From positions 51,871,501 through 51,935,500 of the forward strand of contig NC_064820.1 in the NCBI RefSeq assembly GCF_024166365.1: a DNA stretch of 64,000 nucleotides, written 5' to 3'. The position numbers were made by a program, and so were the translations under genes. Below the pieces are notes generated by a model. The model saw only the letters and a program-made list of their open reading frames with translations. It was not told the origin of the DNA and did not search any database. This DNA comes from Elephas maximus indicus. Lineage: Eukaryota > Chordata > Mammalia > Proboscidea > Elephantidae. Positions 52,919 to 63,663 of the stretch are shown piece after piece (position 1 is the stretch's first letter; every line of letters begins with the position of its first letter).

Positions 52919-53114
52919 GTCAAGGAGCTCTGTTGGTGTAGTGGTTAAGTGATCAGCTGCTAACCAAAAGGTTGGGGGTTCAAACCTACGACTGCTCCAC
53001 AGAAGAAAGATGTGGCAGTCTGCTTCAATAAAGATAATATCCTTGGAAACCCTATGGGGCAGTTCTACTCTGTCCTATAAGATCACTATGAGTCAAAATT
53101 GACGGCAATGGGTA
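52919..53114 (+). mobile_element. AfroSINE, full length, with perfect TSD
   Basis: Head 'gctctgttggtgtagtggtt', body with the extra 'aataaagataatatccttgg' segment, tail 'cactatgagtcaaaattgac'. Flanked by ATTGACAATT at 52909-52918 and 53115-53124, a perfect 10-bp duplication. Confidence 0.94.
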
Positions 53115-53124
53115 ATTGACAATT

Positions 53125-54325
53125 ATGATATTAGACAGCATAAGGGGATACAGAGCTCTGTGTCCTATTTCCTATGTAAGATTTATGCAACTGCAGAATT
53201 TGATATAAGCATTCTGGATGTTGTAGAAGTTCAGGTATAACAGCTTTTCTAAGAACAGAAACATCTTGTCATATGTCAAATAGTTACAGGCAAAATAGTA
53301 GTGCTGTAACTGTCGAAATGACAGAAACTTATAAAAGGTAGATTGGAAAATTGAAGAGGACCCCTAAGGAGAAAAAGAGTAAAGGTTTCTTCTGCTTTCC
53401 ATGATAAGAGCTCAGATAATACTTGATAAAAATAACTTTTCATGGAAGCTGGTTTCTATTGTAATGGGGAGGTGCACCTTTCTCAACTAGGATTCCTCAT
53501 TTGAACTAAAGAACACAGAGAATCATCAGAGTGACTATTTTCTGAATTCTCACAAGGATGCTTTATAAGTACTATTATTCTAGACACTTAGGGGATAAGC
53601 TAATTCATTACTTGTAATATGTGCTTTAGGATAATCAGGCTTAATTCTCTCCAGGAACGTGTTCAGAAGGGCTGGAGAGAGGGTAGACTAAATTGGGAGG
53701 GGATTAGTAAAAATATAATAAGAATAGAGGTGCTTCCTTACAATCTTGTGAGAGCTCCTCATGTTTTTCAGCCTAGTATATCACATTTTGTGCTCTCATG
53801 TTAGTGGCAGGTTTCAGAAGGAAATTAATTTTTCTAGTTTGTTGTGAACCAGAGTCATGTTAATCTTCATTACATTACTTCAGGTCTCTGTTACTATACA
53901 CAGACAATTGATCTTCCTGGGCATTTGCAAGCTGCCTGTCCCACAAGCATCCGATTCACTCATTCATTCATCAGTTCAACAAATATGTACTGAACAACAA
54001 TATGTATTAGCTACAAATATGGCAAATGTTAGTGACATACTTGTAAATATGATACATATAGCCCTTGTATTCTTAGAATTTGTAGTCTAACAAGTCCAGC
54101 ACAAAACTCATTTTTTTATCTCCGTTTATTTCCTTGCAAATATGCTCATATATTGTGTTAAATGGCATCACCATCTGCCCAGTTATCCACACTAAAACAT
54201 GGTGTCATTTTTGTGAATACTTCCTTTCTCTTTCTCTCCATAAACAGCTGAACTGTAAGTGCCACTGATTCTTTTTCATTAGTATATTTTTTAATCCTTT
54301 CCTAATAATTTATTTTAAATCCTCA
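53125..54325. other. Intronic sequence, nothing firmly recognised
   Basis: No gene. 53955-54100 ('ctcattcattcatcagttca') may be an old LINE or MIR-type fragment that I cannot assign. Confidence 0.5.
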
Positions 54326-54335
54326 TACTTACTTG

Positions 54336-54501
54336 AGGCCCTGGTGGCGCAGTGGTTAACAGGTATGGCATGCTATGGGTGCTAATCAAAAGGTCAGCAA
54401 TTTGAATCCACCAGCCACTCCTTGGAAACCCTGTGAAACAGTTCTACTCTGCCCTATAGGGTCGTTATGAGTCAGAATTGACTCAACAGCAATGGGTCTT
54501 G
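54336..54501 (+). mobile_element. AfroSINE, full length, with TSD
   Basis: Head 'aggccctggtggcgcagtgg', tail 'gtcgttatgagtcagaattg' and 'actcaacagcaatgggtctt'. Flanked by TACTTACTTG (54326-54335) and TACCTACTTG (54502-54511). The head is the cleanest tRNA-like head in the window. Confidence 0.94.
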
Positions 54502-54511
54502 TACCTACTTG

Positions 54512-54784
54512 CCTGGATTTTTGTAGGGCCCTCCTAACTGTCTACTTGCTTGCAAGGGTGCCTCCCCCTCTCAGAATAATTATTTCTTAACACAACTTTG
54601 ATCCTTCCATTCCTCACGTTAAAGGCCTTCAATTCTTATCCATTACCTATAGGGCCTTTGTGATTCTGCTTCTGAGAATAATTTTTGAGATTCCTCCATC
54701 CTAAGTTGTGATTTTTTTTTTTGCTGAAAGATATGCTCAATTTATTTATTTATTTTGAGTCTGAAATGTACAGATTTTGGGAGT
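54512..54784. other. Intronic sequence; short TTTA repeat
   Basis: No gene. Tandem TTTA units at about 54738-54753 precede the L1. Confidence 0.55.
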
Positions 54785-57341
54785 TTTTAAAAAATTTTTT
54801 ATTGTGCTTTAAGTTGAAAGTTTACAAATCAAGTCAGTCTCTCATACAAAAATTTATACACACCTTGCTATATAATTCTAATTACTCTCTCCCTAGTGAG
54901 ACAGCACAACCTTCCCTCCACTCTCTTTTCGTGTCCACTTGGCCAGCTTCTGACCACCTCCGCCCTCCCATCTTCCCTCCAGACAGGAGATGCCAACATA
55001 GTCTCATGTGTCTACCAGATACAAGAAGCTCACTCTTCACTAGTATCATTTTCTATCCCATTGTCTAGTCCAATCCCTGTCTGAAGAGTTGGCTTTGGGA
55101 ATGGTTCCTGTCTTGGTCTCCAGAAGGTCTGGAGACCATGACCATTCAGACCATTAAGTCTGGTCTTTTTACTAGAATTTGAGGTCTGCATCCTACTGCT
55201 CTCCCGCTCCCTCAGGGGTTCTCTGTTGTGTTCCCTGCCAGGGCAGTCATCGGTTGTAGCTGGGCACCATCTAGTTTTTCTGGTCTCAGGCTGATGTAGT
55301 CTCTCGTTTACGTGGTCCTTTCTGTCTCTTGGGCTCATGATTACGTTGTATCCTTGGTGTTCTTTATTTCTCCCTTGCTCCAGGTGGGTGGAGACCAAAT
55401 GATGCATTTTAGATGGCCGCTTGCTAGCGTTTAAGACCCCAGATGCCACTCTCCAAAACAGGATGCAGAATGCTATCTTAATAGATTTATTATGCCAATT
55501 AACTTAGGTGTCCCCTGAAACCATGGTCCCCAAACCCCCACCCCTGCTATGCTGGCCTTCGAAGCATTCAGTTTATTCAGGAGACTTCTTTGTTTTTGGT
55601 TTAGTCCAGTTGTGCTGACCTCTTTTGTATTGTATGTTGTCTTTCCCTTTACCTATAATAGTTCTTATCTACTCTCTAATTAGTGAAAGCCCCCTCCTTA
55701 CCTCCCTTGCTCCCCACCTCATAACCATCAAAGAATATTTTCTTCTCTGTTTAAACTATTTCTCCAGATCTTATAATAGTGGTCTTATATAATATTCATC
55801 CTTTCGCAACTGGCTAATTTCACTCAGCATAATGCCTTCCAGATTCCTCCATGTTATGAAATGTTTCATGGATTTATCATTGTTCTTCATCGATGCGTAG
55901 TACTCCATTGTGTGAATATACCATAATTTCTTTATCCATTCATCTGTTGATGGGCATCTTGGTTGCTTCCATCTTTTTGTTAATGTAAACAGTGCTGCAA
56001 TGAACATGGGTGTGCATGTATCTCTTCGTGTAAAGACTCTTATTTCTTTAGAACATATTCCAAGGAGTGGGATTGCTGGATCCTATGGTAGTTCTATTTC
56101 TAGATTTTTAAGGAAGCACTAAGTTGATTTCCAAAGTGGTTGTACCATTTTACATTCCTACCAGCAGTGTGTAAGTGTTCTAGTCTCTCCACAACCTCTT
56201 CAGCATTTATTATTTTGTGTTTTTTGGATTAATGCCAGCCTTGTTGGACTGAAATGGAATCTCATTGTAGCTTTGATTTGCATTTCTCTAATGGCTAATG
56301 ATTGTGAGCATTTCCTCATGTGTCTGTTTGCCACCTGAATGTTTTCTTTAGTGAAGTGCCTATTCATATATTTTGCCTATTTTTTAATTGGGTTATTTGT
56401 CTTTTTGTAGTTGAGTTTTTGCAGCATCATGTAGATTTTAGAGATCAGGCATTGATCAGAAGTGTCATAGCCAAAAACTGTTTCCCAGGCTGTAGGTAAT
56501 CTTTTTACTCCTTTGGTGAAGTCTTTGGATGAGCATCAGTGTGTGATTTTTAGGAGCTCCCAGTCATCTGGTTTCTCTTCTGCATTGTTAGCAATGTTTT
56601 GTATACTGTTTATGGCATGTATTAGGGCTCCTAGCATTGCCTCTATTTTTTCTTCCATGATCTTTATGATTTTATATTTTATATTTAGGTCTTTGATCTA
56701 TTTTGAGTTACTTTTTGTGCATTGTATGAGGTATGGGTCTTGTTTCATTTTTTTGCAGATAGATATCCAGTTATGCCAGCACCATTTCTTAAAAAGACTG
56801 TCTTTTCCCCATTTAACTGTTTTGAGGCCTTTGTCAAATATCAGCTGCTCATATGTGGATGGATTTATGTCTGGATTCTCAATTCTGTTCCATTATTCTA
56901 TGTATCTGTTGTACCAGTACCAGGCTGTTTTGACTACTGTGGAGGTATAATAGGTTCTAAAATCAGGTTGTGTGAGGCCTTCCACTTTGTTCTTCTTTTT
57001 CAGTAATGCTTTACTTATCCAGTGCCTCTTTCCCTTCCACATGAAGTTGGTGATTTGTTTCTCCATCTCATTAAAGAATGTCATTGGAATTTGCATTGGA
57101 ATTGCATTGTATCTATGGATGGCTTTTGGTAGAATAGACATTTTTACAATGTTAAATCTTCCTATCATGAGCAAGGTATGTTTTTCCACTTATGTAGGTC
57201 TCTTTTGATTTCTTGTGGCAGTGTCTTGTAGTTTTATTTGTACAGGTCTTTTACATCTCTGGTAAGACTTATTCCTAAGTGTTTTATCTCTTGGGTGATA
57301 CTGTAAATAGTATTGATTTGGTGATTTCCTCTTCAATGTTC
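54785..57341 (-). mobile_element. L1, 5' part missing (3' UTR and C-terminal ORF2)
   Basis: T-rich start (54785-54802), L1 3' UTR ('attgtgctttaagttgaaag' onward), ORF2 stop at 55771-55773, then coding remnants 55771-56007 and 56893-57189 on the minus strand. It reaches position 57341 at about ORF2 residue 750, where the intact L1 is inserted. Whether the rest continues beyond 64000 cannot be seen. Frames are broken, so this copy is inactive. Confidence 0.92.
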
Positions 57342-57371
57342 TTTTTTTTTTTTTTTTCTTTTTTTTTTATA

Positions 57372-58366
57372 ATAACTTTTATTAAGCTTCAAGTGAACGT
57401 TTACAAATCCAATCAGTCTGTCACATATAAGTTTACATACATCTCACTCCCTACTCCCACTTACTCTCCCCGTCTTGAGTCAGCCCTTTCAGTCTCTCCT
57501 TTCTTGACAATTTTGCCGGCTTCCCTCTCTCTCTATCCTCCCATCCCCCCTCCAGACAAGAGTTGCCAACACAATCTCAAGTGTACACCTGATATAATTA
57601 GCTCACTCTTCATCAGCGTCTCTCTCCCACCCGCTGACCAGTCCCTTTCATGTCTGATGAGTTGTCTTCAGGGATGGTTCCTGTCCTGTGTCAACAGAAG
57701 GTCTGGAGAGCATGACCGCCGGGATTCCTCCAGTCTGAGTCAGACCATTAAGTTTGGTCTTCTTATGAGAATTTGGGGTCTGCATCCCACTGCTCTCCTG
57801 CTCCCTCAGGGGTCCTCTGCTGAGCTCCCTGTCAGGGCAGTCATCGATTGTGGCCGGGCACCAACTAGTTCTTCTGGTCTCAGGATGATGTAGGTCTCTG
57901 GTTCATGTGGCCCTTTCTGTCTCTTGGGCTCTTAGTTGTCATGTGGGCTTGGTGTTCTTCATTTTCCTTTGCTCCAGGTGGGTTGAGACCAATTGCTGCA
58001 TCTTAGATGGCTGCTTGTTAGCATTTAAGACCCCAGACGCCACATTTCAAAGTGGGATGCAGAATGATTTCATAATAGAATTATTTTGCCAATTGACTTA
58101 GAAGTCCCCGCAAACCATGTTCCCCAGACCCCCGCGCTTGCTCCGCTGAGCTTTGAAGCATTCATTTTATCCCGGAAACTTCTTTGCTTTTGGTCCAGTC
58201 CAATTGAGCTGACCTTCCATGTATTGAGTGTTGTCTTTCCCTTCACCTAAAGCAGTTCTTATCTACTGATTAATCAATAAAAAAAACCCTCTCCCACCCT
58301 CCCTCCCTCCCCCCCTCGTAACCACAAAAGTATGTGTTCTTCTCAGGTTTACTATTTCTCAAGATC
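57372..58366 (-). other. L1 3' UTR with G-rich tract
   Basis: About 1 kb between the ORF2 stop and the poly(A). It includes 'ccctccctccctcccccc' in plus-strand text (58298-58315), which is a G-tract run on the element's sense strand. The same 3' UTR occurs in the copies at 29326-30265, 37265-38276 and 54803-55770, with weaker tracts. The plus-strand ORF at 57279-57893 is antisense to it and has no coding meaning. Confidence 0.85.
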
Positions 58367-61300
58367 TTATAATAGTGGTCTTATACAATATTTGTCCTTT
58401 TGCCTCTGACTCATTTCGCTCAGCATAATGCCTTCCAGGTTCCTCCATGTTATGAAATGTTTCAGAGATTCGTCACTGTTCTTTATCGATGCGTAGTATT
58501 CCATTGTGTGAATATACCACAATTTATTTACCCATTCATCCGTTGATGGACACCTTGGTTGCTTCCAACTTTTTGCTATTGTAAACAGAGCTGCAATAAA
58601 CATGGGTGTGCATATATCTGTTTGTATGAAGGCTCTTGTATCTCTAGGGTATATTCCGAGGAGTGGGATTTCTGGGTTGTATGGTAGTTCTATTTCTAAC
58701 TGTTTAAGATAACGCCAGATAGATTTCCAAAGTGGTTGTACCATTTTACATTCCCACCAGCAGTGTATGAGAGTTCCAATCTCTCCGCAGCCTCTCCAAC
58801 ATTTATTATTTTGTGTTTTTTGGATTAATGCCAGCCTTGCTGGTGTGAGATGGAATCTCATCGTAGTTTTAATTTGCATTTCTCTAATGGCTAATGATCG
58901 AGAGCATTTTCTCATGTATCTGTTGGCTGCCTGAATATCTTCTTTAGAGAAATGTGTGTTCATATCCTTTGCCCACTTCTTGATTGGGTTGTTTGTCTTT
59001 TTGTGGTTGAGTTTTGACAGAATCATGTAGATTTTAGAGATCAGGCACTGGTCGGAGATGTCATAGCTGAAAATTCTTTCCCAATCTGTAGGTGGTCTTT
59101 TTACTCTTTTGGTGAAGTCTTTAGATGAGCATAGGTGTTTGATTTTTAGGAGCTCCCAGTTATCGGGTTTCTCTTGATCATTTTTGGTAATGTTTTGTAT
59201 TCTGTTTATACCTTGTATTAGGGCTCCTAGGGTTGTCCCAATTTTTTCTTCCATGATCTTTATCGTTTTAGTCTTTATGTTTAGGTCTTTGATCCACTTG
59301 GAGTTAGTTTTTGTGCATGGTGTGAGGTATGGGTCCTGTTTCATTTTTTTGCAAATGGATATCCAGTTATGCCAGCACCATTTGTTAAAAAGGCTGTCTT
59401 TTCCCCAGTTAATTGACACTGGTCCTTTGTCAAATATCAGCTGCTCATACGTGGATGGATCTATGTCTGGGTTCTCAATTCTGTTCCATTGGTCTATGTG
59501 TCTGTTGTTGTACCAATACCAGGCTGTTTTGACTACTGTGGCTGTATAATAGGTTCTGAAGTCAGGTAAGGTGAGGCCTCCCACTTTCTTCTTCTTTTTC
59601 AGTAGTGCTTTGCTTATCCGGGGCTTCTTTCCCTTCCATATGAAATTGGTGATTTGTTTCTCTATCCCCTTAAAATATGACATTGGAATTTGGATCGGAA
59701 GTGCGTTAAATGTATAGATGGCTTTTGGTAGAATAGACATTTTTACTATGTTAAGTCTTCCTATCCATGAGCAAGGTATGTTTTTCCACTTAAGTATGTC
59801 CTTTTGAATTTCTTGTAGTAGAGCTTTGTAGTTTTCTTTGTATAGGTCTTTTACATCCTTGGTAAGATTTATTCCTAAGTATCTTATCTTCTTGGGGGCT
59901 ACTGTGAATGGTATTGATTTGGTTATTTCCTCTTCGGTGTTCTTTTTGTTGATGTAGAGGAATCCAAGTGATTTTTGTATGTTTATTTTATAACCTGAGA
60001 CTCTGCCAAACTCTTCTATTAGTTTCAGTAGTTTTCTGGAGGATTCCTTAGGGTTTTCTGTGTATATAATCATGTCATCTGCAAATAGTGATAACTTTAT
60101 TTCTTCCTTGCCAATCCGGATACCTTTTATTTCTTTGTCTAGCCTGATTGCCCTGGCTAAGACTTCCAACACGATGTTGAATAAGAGCGGAGATAAAGGG
60201 CATCCTTGTCTGGTTCCCGTTCTCAAGGGAAATGCTTTCAGGTTCTCTCCATTTAGAGTGATATTGGCTGTTGGCTTTGCATAGATGCCCTTTATTATGT
60301 TGAGGAATTTTCCTTCAATTCCTATTTTGGTAAGAGTTTTTATCATAAATGGGTGTTGGACTTTGTCAAATGCCTTTTCTGCATCAATTGATAAGATCAT
60401 GTGGTTTTTGTCTTTTGTTTTATTTATGTGATGGATTACATTAATGGTTTTTCTGATATTAAACCAGCCTTGCATACCTGGTATAAATCCCACTTGATCA
60501 GGGTGAATTATTTTTTTGATGTGTTGTTGGATTCTATTGGCTAGAATTTTGTTGAGGATTTTTGCATCAATGTTCATGAGGGATATAGGTCTATAATTTT
60601 CTTTTTTTGTAATGTCTTTGCCTGGTTTTGGTATCAGGGAGATGGTGGCTTCATAGAATGAGTTGGGTAGTATTCCGTCATTTTCTATGCTTTGGAATAC
60701 CTTTAGTAGTAGTGGTGTTAACTCTTCTCTGAAAATTTGGTAGAACTCTGCAGTGAAGCCGTCCGGGCCAGGACTTTTTTTTGTTGGGAGTTTTTTGATT
60801 ACCGTTTCAATCTCTTTTTTTGTTATGGGTCTATTTAGTTGTTCTGCTTCTGATTGTGTTAGTTTAGGTAGGTAGTGTTTTTCAAGGAATTCATCCATTT
60901 CTTCTAGGTTTTCAAATTTGTTAGAGTACAATTTTTCATAATAATCTGAAATGATTCTTTTAATTTCATTTGGTTCTGTTGTGATGTGGTCCTTCTCATT
61001 TCTTATTCGGGTTATTTGTTTCCTTTCCTGTATTTCTTTAGTCAGTCTAGCCAATGGTTTATCAATTTTGTTAATTTTTTCAAAGAACCAGCTTTTGGCT
61101 TTGTTAATTCTTTCAATTGTTTTTCTGTTCTCTAATTCATTTAGTTCAGCTCTAATTTTTATTATTTGTTTTCTTCTGGTGCCTGATGGATTCTTTTGTT
61201 GCTCACTTTCTATTTGTTCAAGTTGTAGGGACAGTTCTCTGATTTTGGCTCTTTCTTCTTTTTGTATGTGTGCATTTATTGATATAAATTGACCTCTGAG

Positions 61301-62182
61301 CACTGCTTTTGCTGTGTCCCAGAGGTTTTGATAGGAAGTATTTTCATTCTCGTTGCTTTCTATGAATTTCCTTATTCCCTCCTTGATGTCTTCTATAACC
61401 CAGTCTTTTTTCAGGAGGGTATTGTTCATTTTCCAAGTATTTGATTTCTTTTCCCTCGTTCTTCTGTTATTGATCTCTAGTTTTATTGCCTTGTGGTCTG
61501 AGAAGATGCTTTGTAATATTTTGATGTTTTGGACTCTGCAAAGGTTTGTTTTATGACCTAATATGTGGTCTATCCTAGAGAATGTTCCATGTGCGCTAGA
61601 AAAAAAAGTATATTTTGCAGCAGTTGGGTGGAGAGTTCTGTATAAGTCAATGAGGTCAAGTTGGTTGATTGTTGTAATTAGATCTTCCGTGTCTCTGTTG
61701 AGCTTCTTACTGGATGTCCTGTCCTTCTCCGAAAGGGGTGTGTTGAAGTCTCCTACTATAATTGTGGAGGTATCTATCTCGCTTTTCAGTTCTGTTAAAA
61801 TTTGATTTATATATCTTGCAGCCCTGTCATTGGGTGCGTAAATATTTAATATGGTTATGTCTTCCTGATCAATTGTCCCTTTTATCATTATATAGTGTCC
61901 TTCTTTATCCTTTGTGGTGGATTTAAGTCTAAAGTCTATTTTGTCAGAAATTAATATTGCTACTCCTCTTCTTTTTTGCTTATTGTTTGCTTGATATACT
62001 TTTTTCCATCCTTTGAGTTTTAGTTTGTTTGTGTCTCTAAGTCTAAGGTGTGTCTCTTGTAGGCAGCATATAGATGGATCGTGTTTCTTTATCCAGTCTG
62101 TGACTCTCTGTCTCTTTATTGGTGCATTTAGTCCATTTACATTCAGGGTAATTATAGATAAATAAGTTTTTAGTGCTGTCAT
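58367..62182 (-). CDS. L1 ORF2 protein: endonuclease, reverse transcriptase, Cys-rich region (intact)
   Basis: A 1271-residue open frame, against 1275 in human L1. The endonuclease residues fall at the usual numbers: N14, E43 (LQETHL), D145 and N147 (VGDFNT), D205 (SRIDHILG), H230 (SDH). The reverse transcriptase has D600 (SIDAEKAFD) and F700-A-D702-D703 (LFADDM). A PCNA-contact-like [10 protein letters not shown] sits near 410-419. The C-terminal Cys motif C1128-x3-C1132-x7-H1140-x4-C1145 is complete. The protein nicks DNA at TTTT/A-type sites and copies RNA from the nick (target-primed reverse transcription). Its ATG at 62180-62182 overlaps the stop of a 92-codon spacer ORF. No disabling change is visible; activity is inferred, not shown. 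Confidence 0.97.
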   Translation of the reverse strand: MTALKTYLSIITLNVNGLNAPIKRQRVTDWIKKHDPSICCLQETHLRLRDTNKLKLKGWKKVYQANNKQKRRGVAILISDKIDFRLKSTTKDKEGHYIMIKGTIDQEDITILNIYAPNDRAARYINQILTELKSEIDTSTIIVGDFNTPLSEKDRTSSKKLNRDTEDLITTINQLDLIDLYRTLHPTAAKYTFFSSAHGTFSRIDHILGHKTNLCRVQNIKILQSIFSDHKAIKLEINNRRTREKKSNTWKMNNTLLKKDWVIEDIKEGIRKFIESNENENTSYQNLWDTAKAVLRGQFISINAHIQKEERAKIRELSLQLEQIESEQQKNPSGTRRKQIIKIRAELNELENRKTIERINKAKSWFFEKINKIDKPLARLTKEIQERKQITRIRNEKDHITTEPNEIKRIISDYYEKLYSNKFENLEEMDEFLEKHYLPKLTQSEAEQLNRPITKKEIETVIKKLPTKKSPGPDGFTAEFYQIFREELTPLLLKVFQSIENDGILPNSFYEATISLIPKPGKDITKKENYRPISLMNIDAKILNKILANRIQQHIKKIIHPDQVGFIPGMQGWFNIRKTINVIHHINKTKDKNHMILSIDAEKAFDKVQHPFMIKTLTKIGIEGKFLNIIKGIYAKPTANITLNGENLKAFPLRTGTRQGCPLSPLLFNIVLEVLARAIRLDKEIKGIRIGKEEIKLSLFADDMIIYTENPKESSRKLLKLIEEFGRVSGYKINIQKSLGFLYINKKNTEEEITKSIPFTVAPKKIRYLGINLTKDVKDLYKENYKALLQEIQKDILKWKNIPCSWIGRLNIVKMSILPKAIYTFNALPIQIPMSYFKGIEKQITNFIWKGKKPRISKALLKKKKKVGGLTLPDFRTYYTATVVKTAWYWYNNRHIDQWNRIENPDIDPSTYEQLIFDKGPVSINWGKDSLFNKWCWHNWISICKKMKQDPYLTPCTKTNSKWIKDLNIKTKTIKIMEEKIGTTLGALIQGINRIQNITKNDQEKPDNWELLKIKHLCSSKDFTKRVKRPPTDWERIFSYDISDQCLISKIYMILSKLNHKKTNNPIKKWAKDMNTHFSKEDIQAANRYMRKCSRSLAIREMQIKTTMRFHLTPARLALIQKTQNNKCWRGCGEIGTLIHCWWECKMVQPLWKSIWRYLKQLEIELPYNPEIPLLGIYPRDTRAFIQTDICTPMFIAALFTIAKSWKQPRCPSTDEWVNKLWYIHTMEYYASIKNSDESLKHFITWRNLEGIMLSEMSQRQKDKYCIRPLL

Positions 62183-62457
62183 TTTGATGCCTTTTTATGT
62201 GTGTTGTTGACAATTTCATTTTTCCACATACTTTTTTGTGCTGAGGCGTTTTTCTTAGTAAATTGTGAGATCCTCACTTTCATAGTGTTTGACTTTATGT
62301 TAGTTGAGTCGTTACGTTTTTCTTGGTTTTTGTCTTGAGTTATAGAGTTGTTATACCTTTTTGTGGTTACCTCATTATATACCCCTATTTTTCTAAGTAA
62401 AAACCTAACTTGTATTGTTCTATATCGCCTTGTATCACTCTCCATATGGCAGTTCAA
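62179..62457 (-). CDS. 92-codon ORF in the ORF1-ORF2 spacer (uncertain)
   Basis: It starts with [20 protein letters not shown] and ends ..NNTHKKASK with TGA at 62179-62181, overlapping the ORF2 start as ATGA. It is basic and Asn/Lys/Ser-rich, with no domain I recognise. In the older copy (33948-34139) the matching spacer reads straight into ORF2 in frame because a CA-rich stretch differs in length. The ORF may be a chance frame in the spacer, or an upstream ORF influencing ORF2 translation. Confidence 0.3.
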   Translation of the reverse strand: MNCHMESDTRRYRTIQVRFLLRKIGVYNEVTTKRYNNSITQDKNQEKRNDSTNIKSNTMKVRISQFTKKNASAQKSMWKNEIVNNTHKKASK

Positions 62458-62643
62458 TGCCTCCTGTATTTAGTCCCTCTTTTTGATTATTGTGATCTTT
62501 TACCTATTGACTTCCATGATTCCCTGTTATGTGTATTTTTTTTTTTTTAATTAATCTTAATTTGTTTGTTTTTGTGATTTCCCTATTTGAGTTGATATCA
62601 GGACGTTCTGTTTTGTGACCTTGTGTTGTGCTGATATCTGATA

Positions 62644-63663
62644 TTATTGGTTCTCTGACCAAACAATATCCTTTAGTATTTCTTGTAGCTTTGGTTTGGT
62701 TTTTGCAAATTCTCTAAACTTGTGTTTGTCTGTAAATATCTTAATTTCGCCTTCATATTTCAGAGAGAGTTTTGCTGGATATATGATCCTTGGCTGGCAG
62801 TTTTTCTCCTTCAGTGTTCTGTATATGTCGTCCCATTCCCTTCTTGCCTGCATGGTTTCTGCTGAGTAGTCAGAACATATTCTTATTGATTCTCCCTTGA
62901 AGGAAACCTTTCTTTTCTCCCTGGCTGCTTTTAAAATTTTCTGTTTATCTTTGGTTTTGGTGAGTTTGATGATAATATGTCTTGGTGTTTTTCTTTTTGG
63001 ATCAATCTTAAATGGGGTTCGATGAGCATCTTGGATAGATATCCTTTCGTCTTTCATGATGTCAGGGAAGTTTTCTGTCAGAAGTTCTTCAACTATTTTC
63101 TCTGTGTTTTCTGTCCCCCCTCCCTGTTCTGGGACTCCAATCACCCGCAGGTTATCCTTCTTGATAGAGTCCCACATAATTCTTAGGGTTTCTTCATTTT
63201 TTTTAATTCTTTTATCTGATTTTTTTTCAGCTATGTTGGTGTTGATTCCCTGGTCCTCCAGATGTCCCAGTTTGCATTCTAATTGCTCGAGTCTGCTCCT
63301 CTGACTTCCTAGTGTGTTGTCTAATTCTGTTATTTTATTGTTAATCTTTTGGATTTCTACATGTTGTCTCTCTATGGATTCTTGCAACTTATTAATTTTT
63401 CCAGTATGTTCTTGAATAATCTTTTTGAGTTCTTCAACAGTTTTATCAGTGTGTTCCTTGGCTTTTTCTGCAGATATCCTAATTTCATTTGTGATATCAT
63501 TAAGCATTCTGTAAATTATTTTTTTATATTCTGTATCTGATAATTCCAAAATTGTATCTTCATTTGGGAAAGATTTTGATTCTTTTGTTTGGGGAGTTGG
63601 AGAAGCTGTCACGGTCTGCTTCTTTAAGTGGTTTGATATGGATTGTTGTCTCCGAGCCATCAC
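62644..63663 (-). CDS. L1 ORF1 protein: RNA-binding chaperone (intact)
   Basis: 339 residues, against 338 in human L1. A basic, Ser/Thr-rich N-terminus (MMARRQQSISNHLKKQ) leads into a heptad-type coiled coil at roughly residues 60-155 (for example EELKKIIQEHTGKINKLQES), which trimerises the protein in known L1s. An RNA-recognition region follows (about 160-255, NLRVIGVPEQGG). A C-terminal domain ends the protein (about 255-339), with HIIIKLTKTKDKQKILKAAR and MQARREWDDIYRTLKEKN. It coats L1 RNA to form the ribonucleoprotein with ORF2. A Met-Met start leaves two possible initiation codons. The frame is uninterrupted. Confidence 0.96.
   Translation of the reverse strand: MMARRQQSISNHLKKQTVTASPTPQTKESKSFPNEDTILELSDTEYKKIIYRMLNDITNEIRISAEKAKEHTDKTVEELKKIIQEHTGKINKLQESIERQHVEIQKINNKITELDNTLGSQRSRLEQLECKLGHLEDQGINTNIAEKKSDKRIKKNEETLRIMWDSIKKDNLRVIGVPEQGGGTENTEKIVEELLTENFPDIMKDERISIQDAHRTPFKIDPKRKTPRHIIIKLTKTKDKQKILKAAREKRKVSFKGESIRICSDYSAETMQARREWDDIYRTLKEKNCQPRIIYPAKLSLKYEGEIKIFTDKHKFREFAKTKPKLQEILKDIVWSENQ

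Noticed and set aside
54336-54400. tRNA-like heads of the SINEs as possible tRNA genes
   Set aside because: They are degenerate, continuous with SINE bodies and tails, and flanked by TSDs; no complete cloverleaf was seen.
57279-57893. 204-codon plus-strand ORF
   Set aside because: It crosses the boundary between two L1s and runs antisense through an L1 3' UTR; near-identical frames occur at 37293-37802 for the same reason.
59184-59549. Plus-strand ORF opposite L1 ORF2, as also at 60951-61292, 61563-61805 and 63056-63304
   Set aside because: Antisense shadows of the intact L1 ORFs, hydrophobic by composition; the same shadows appear opposite dead L1 copies (30931-31443, 56513-56950).
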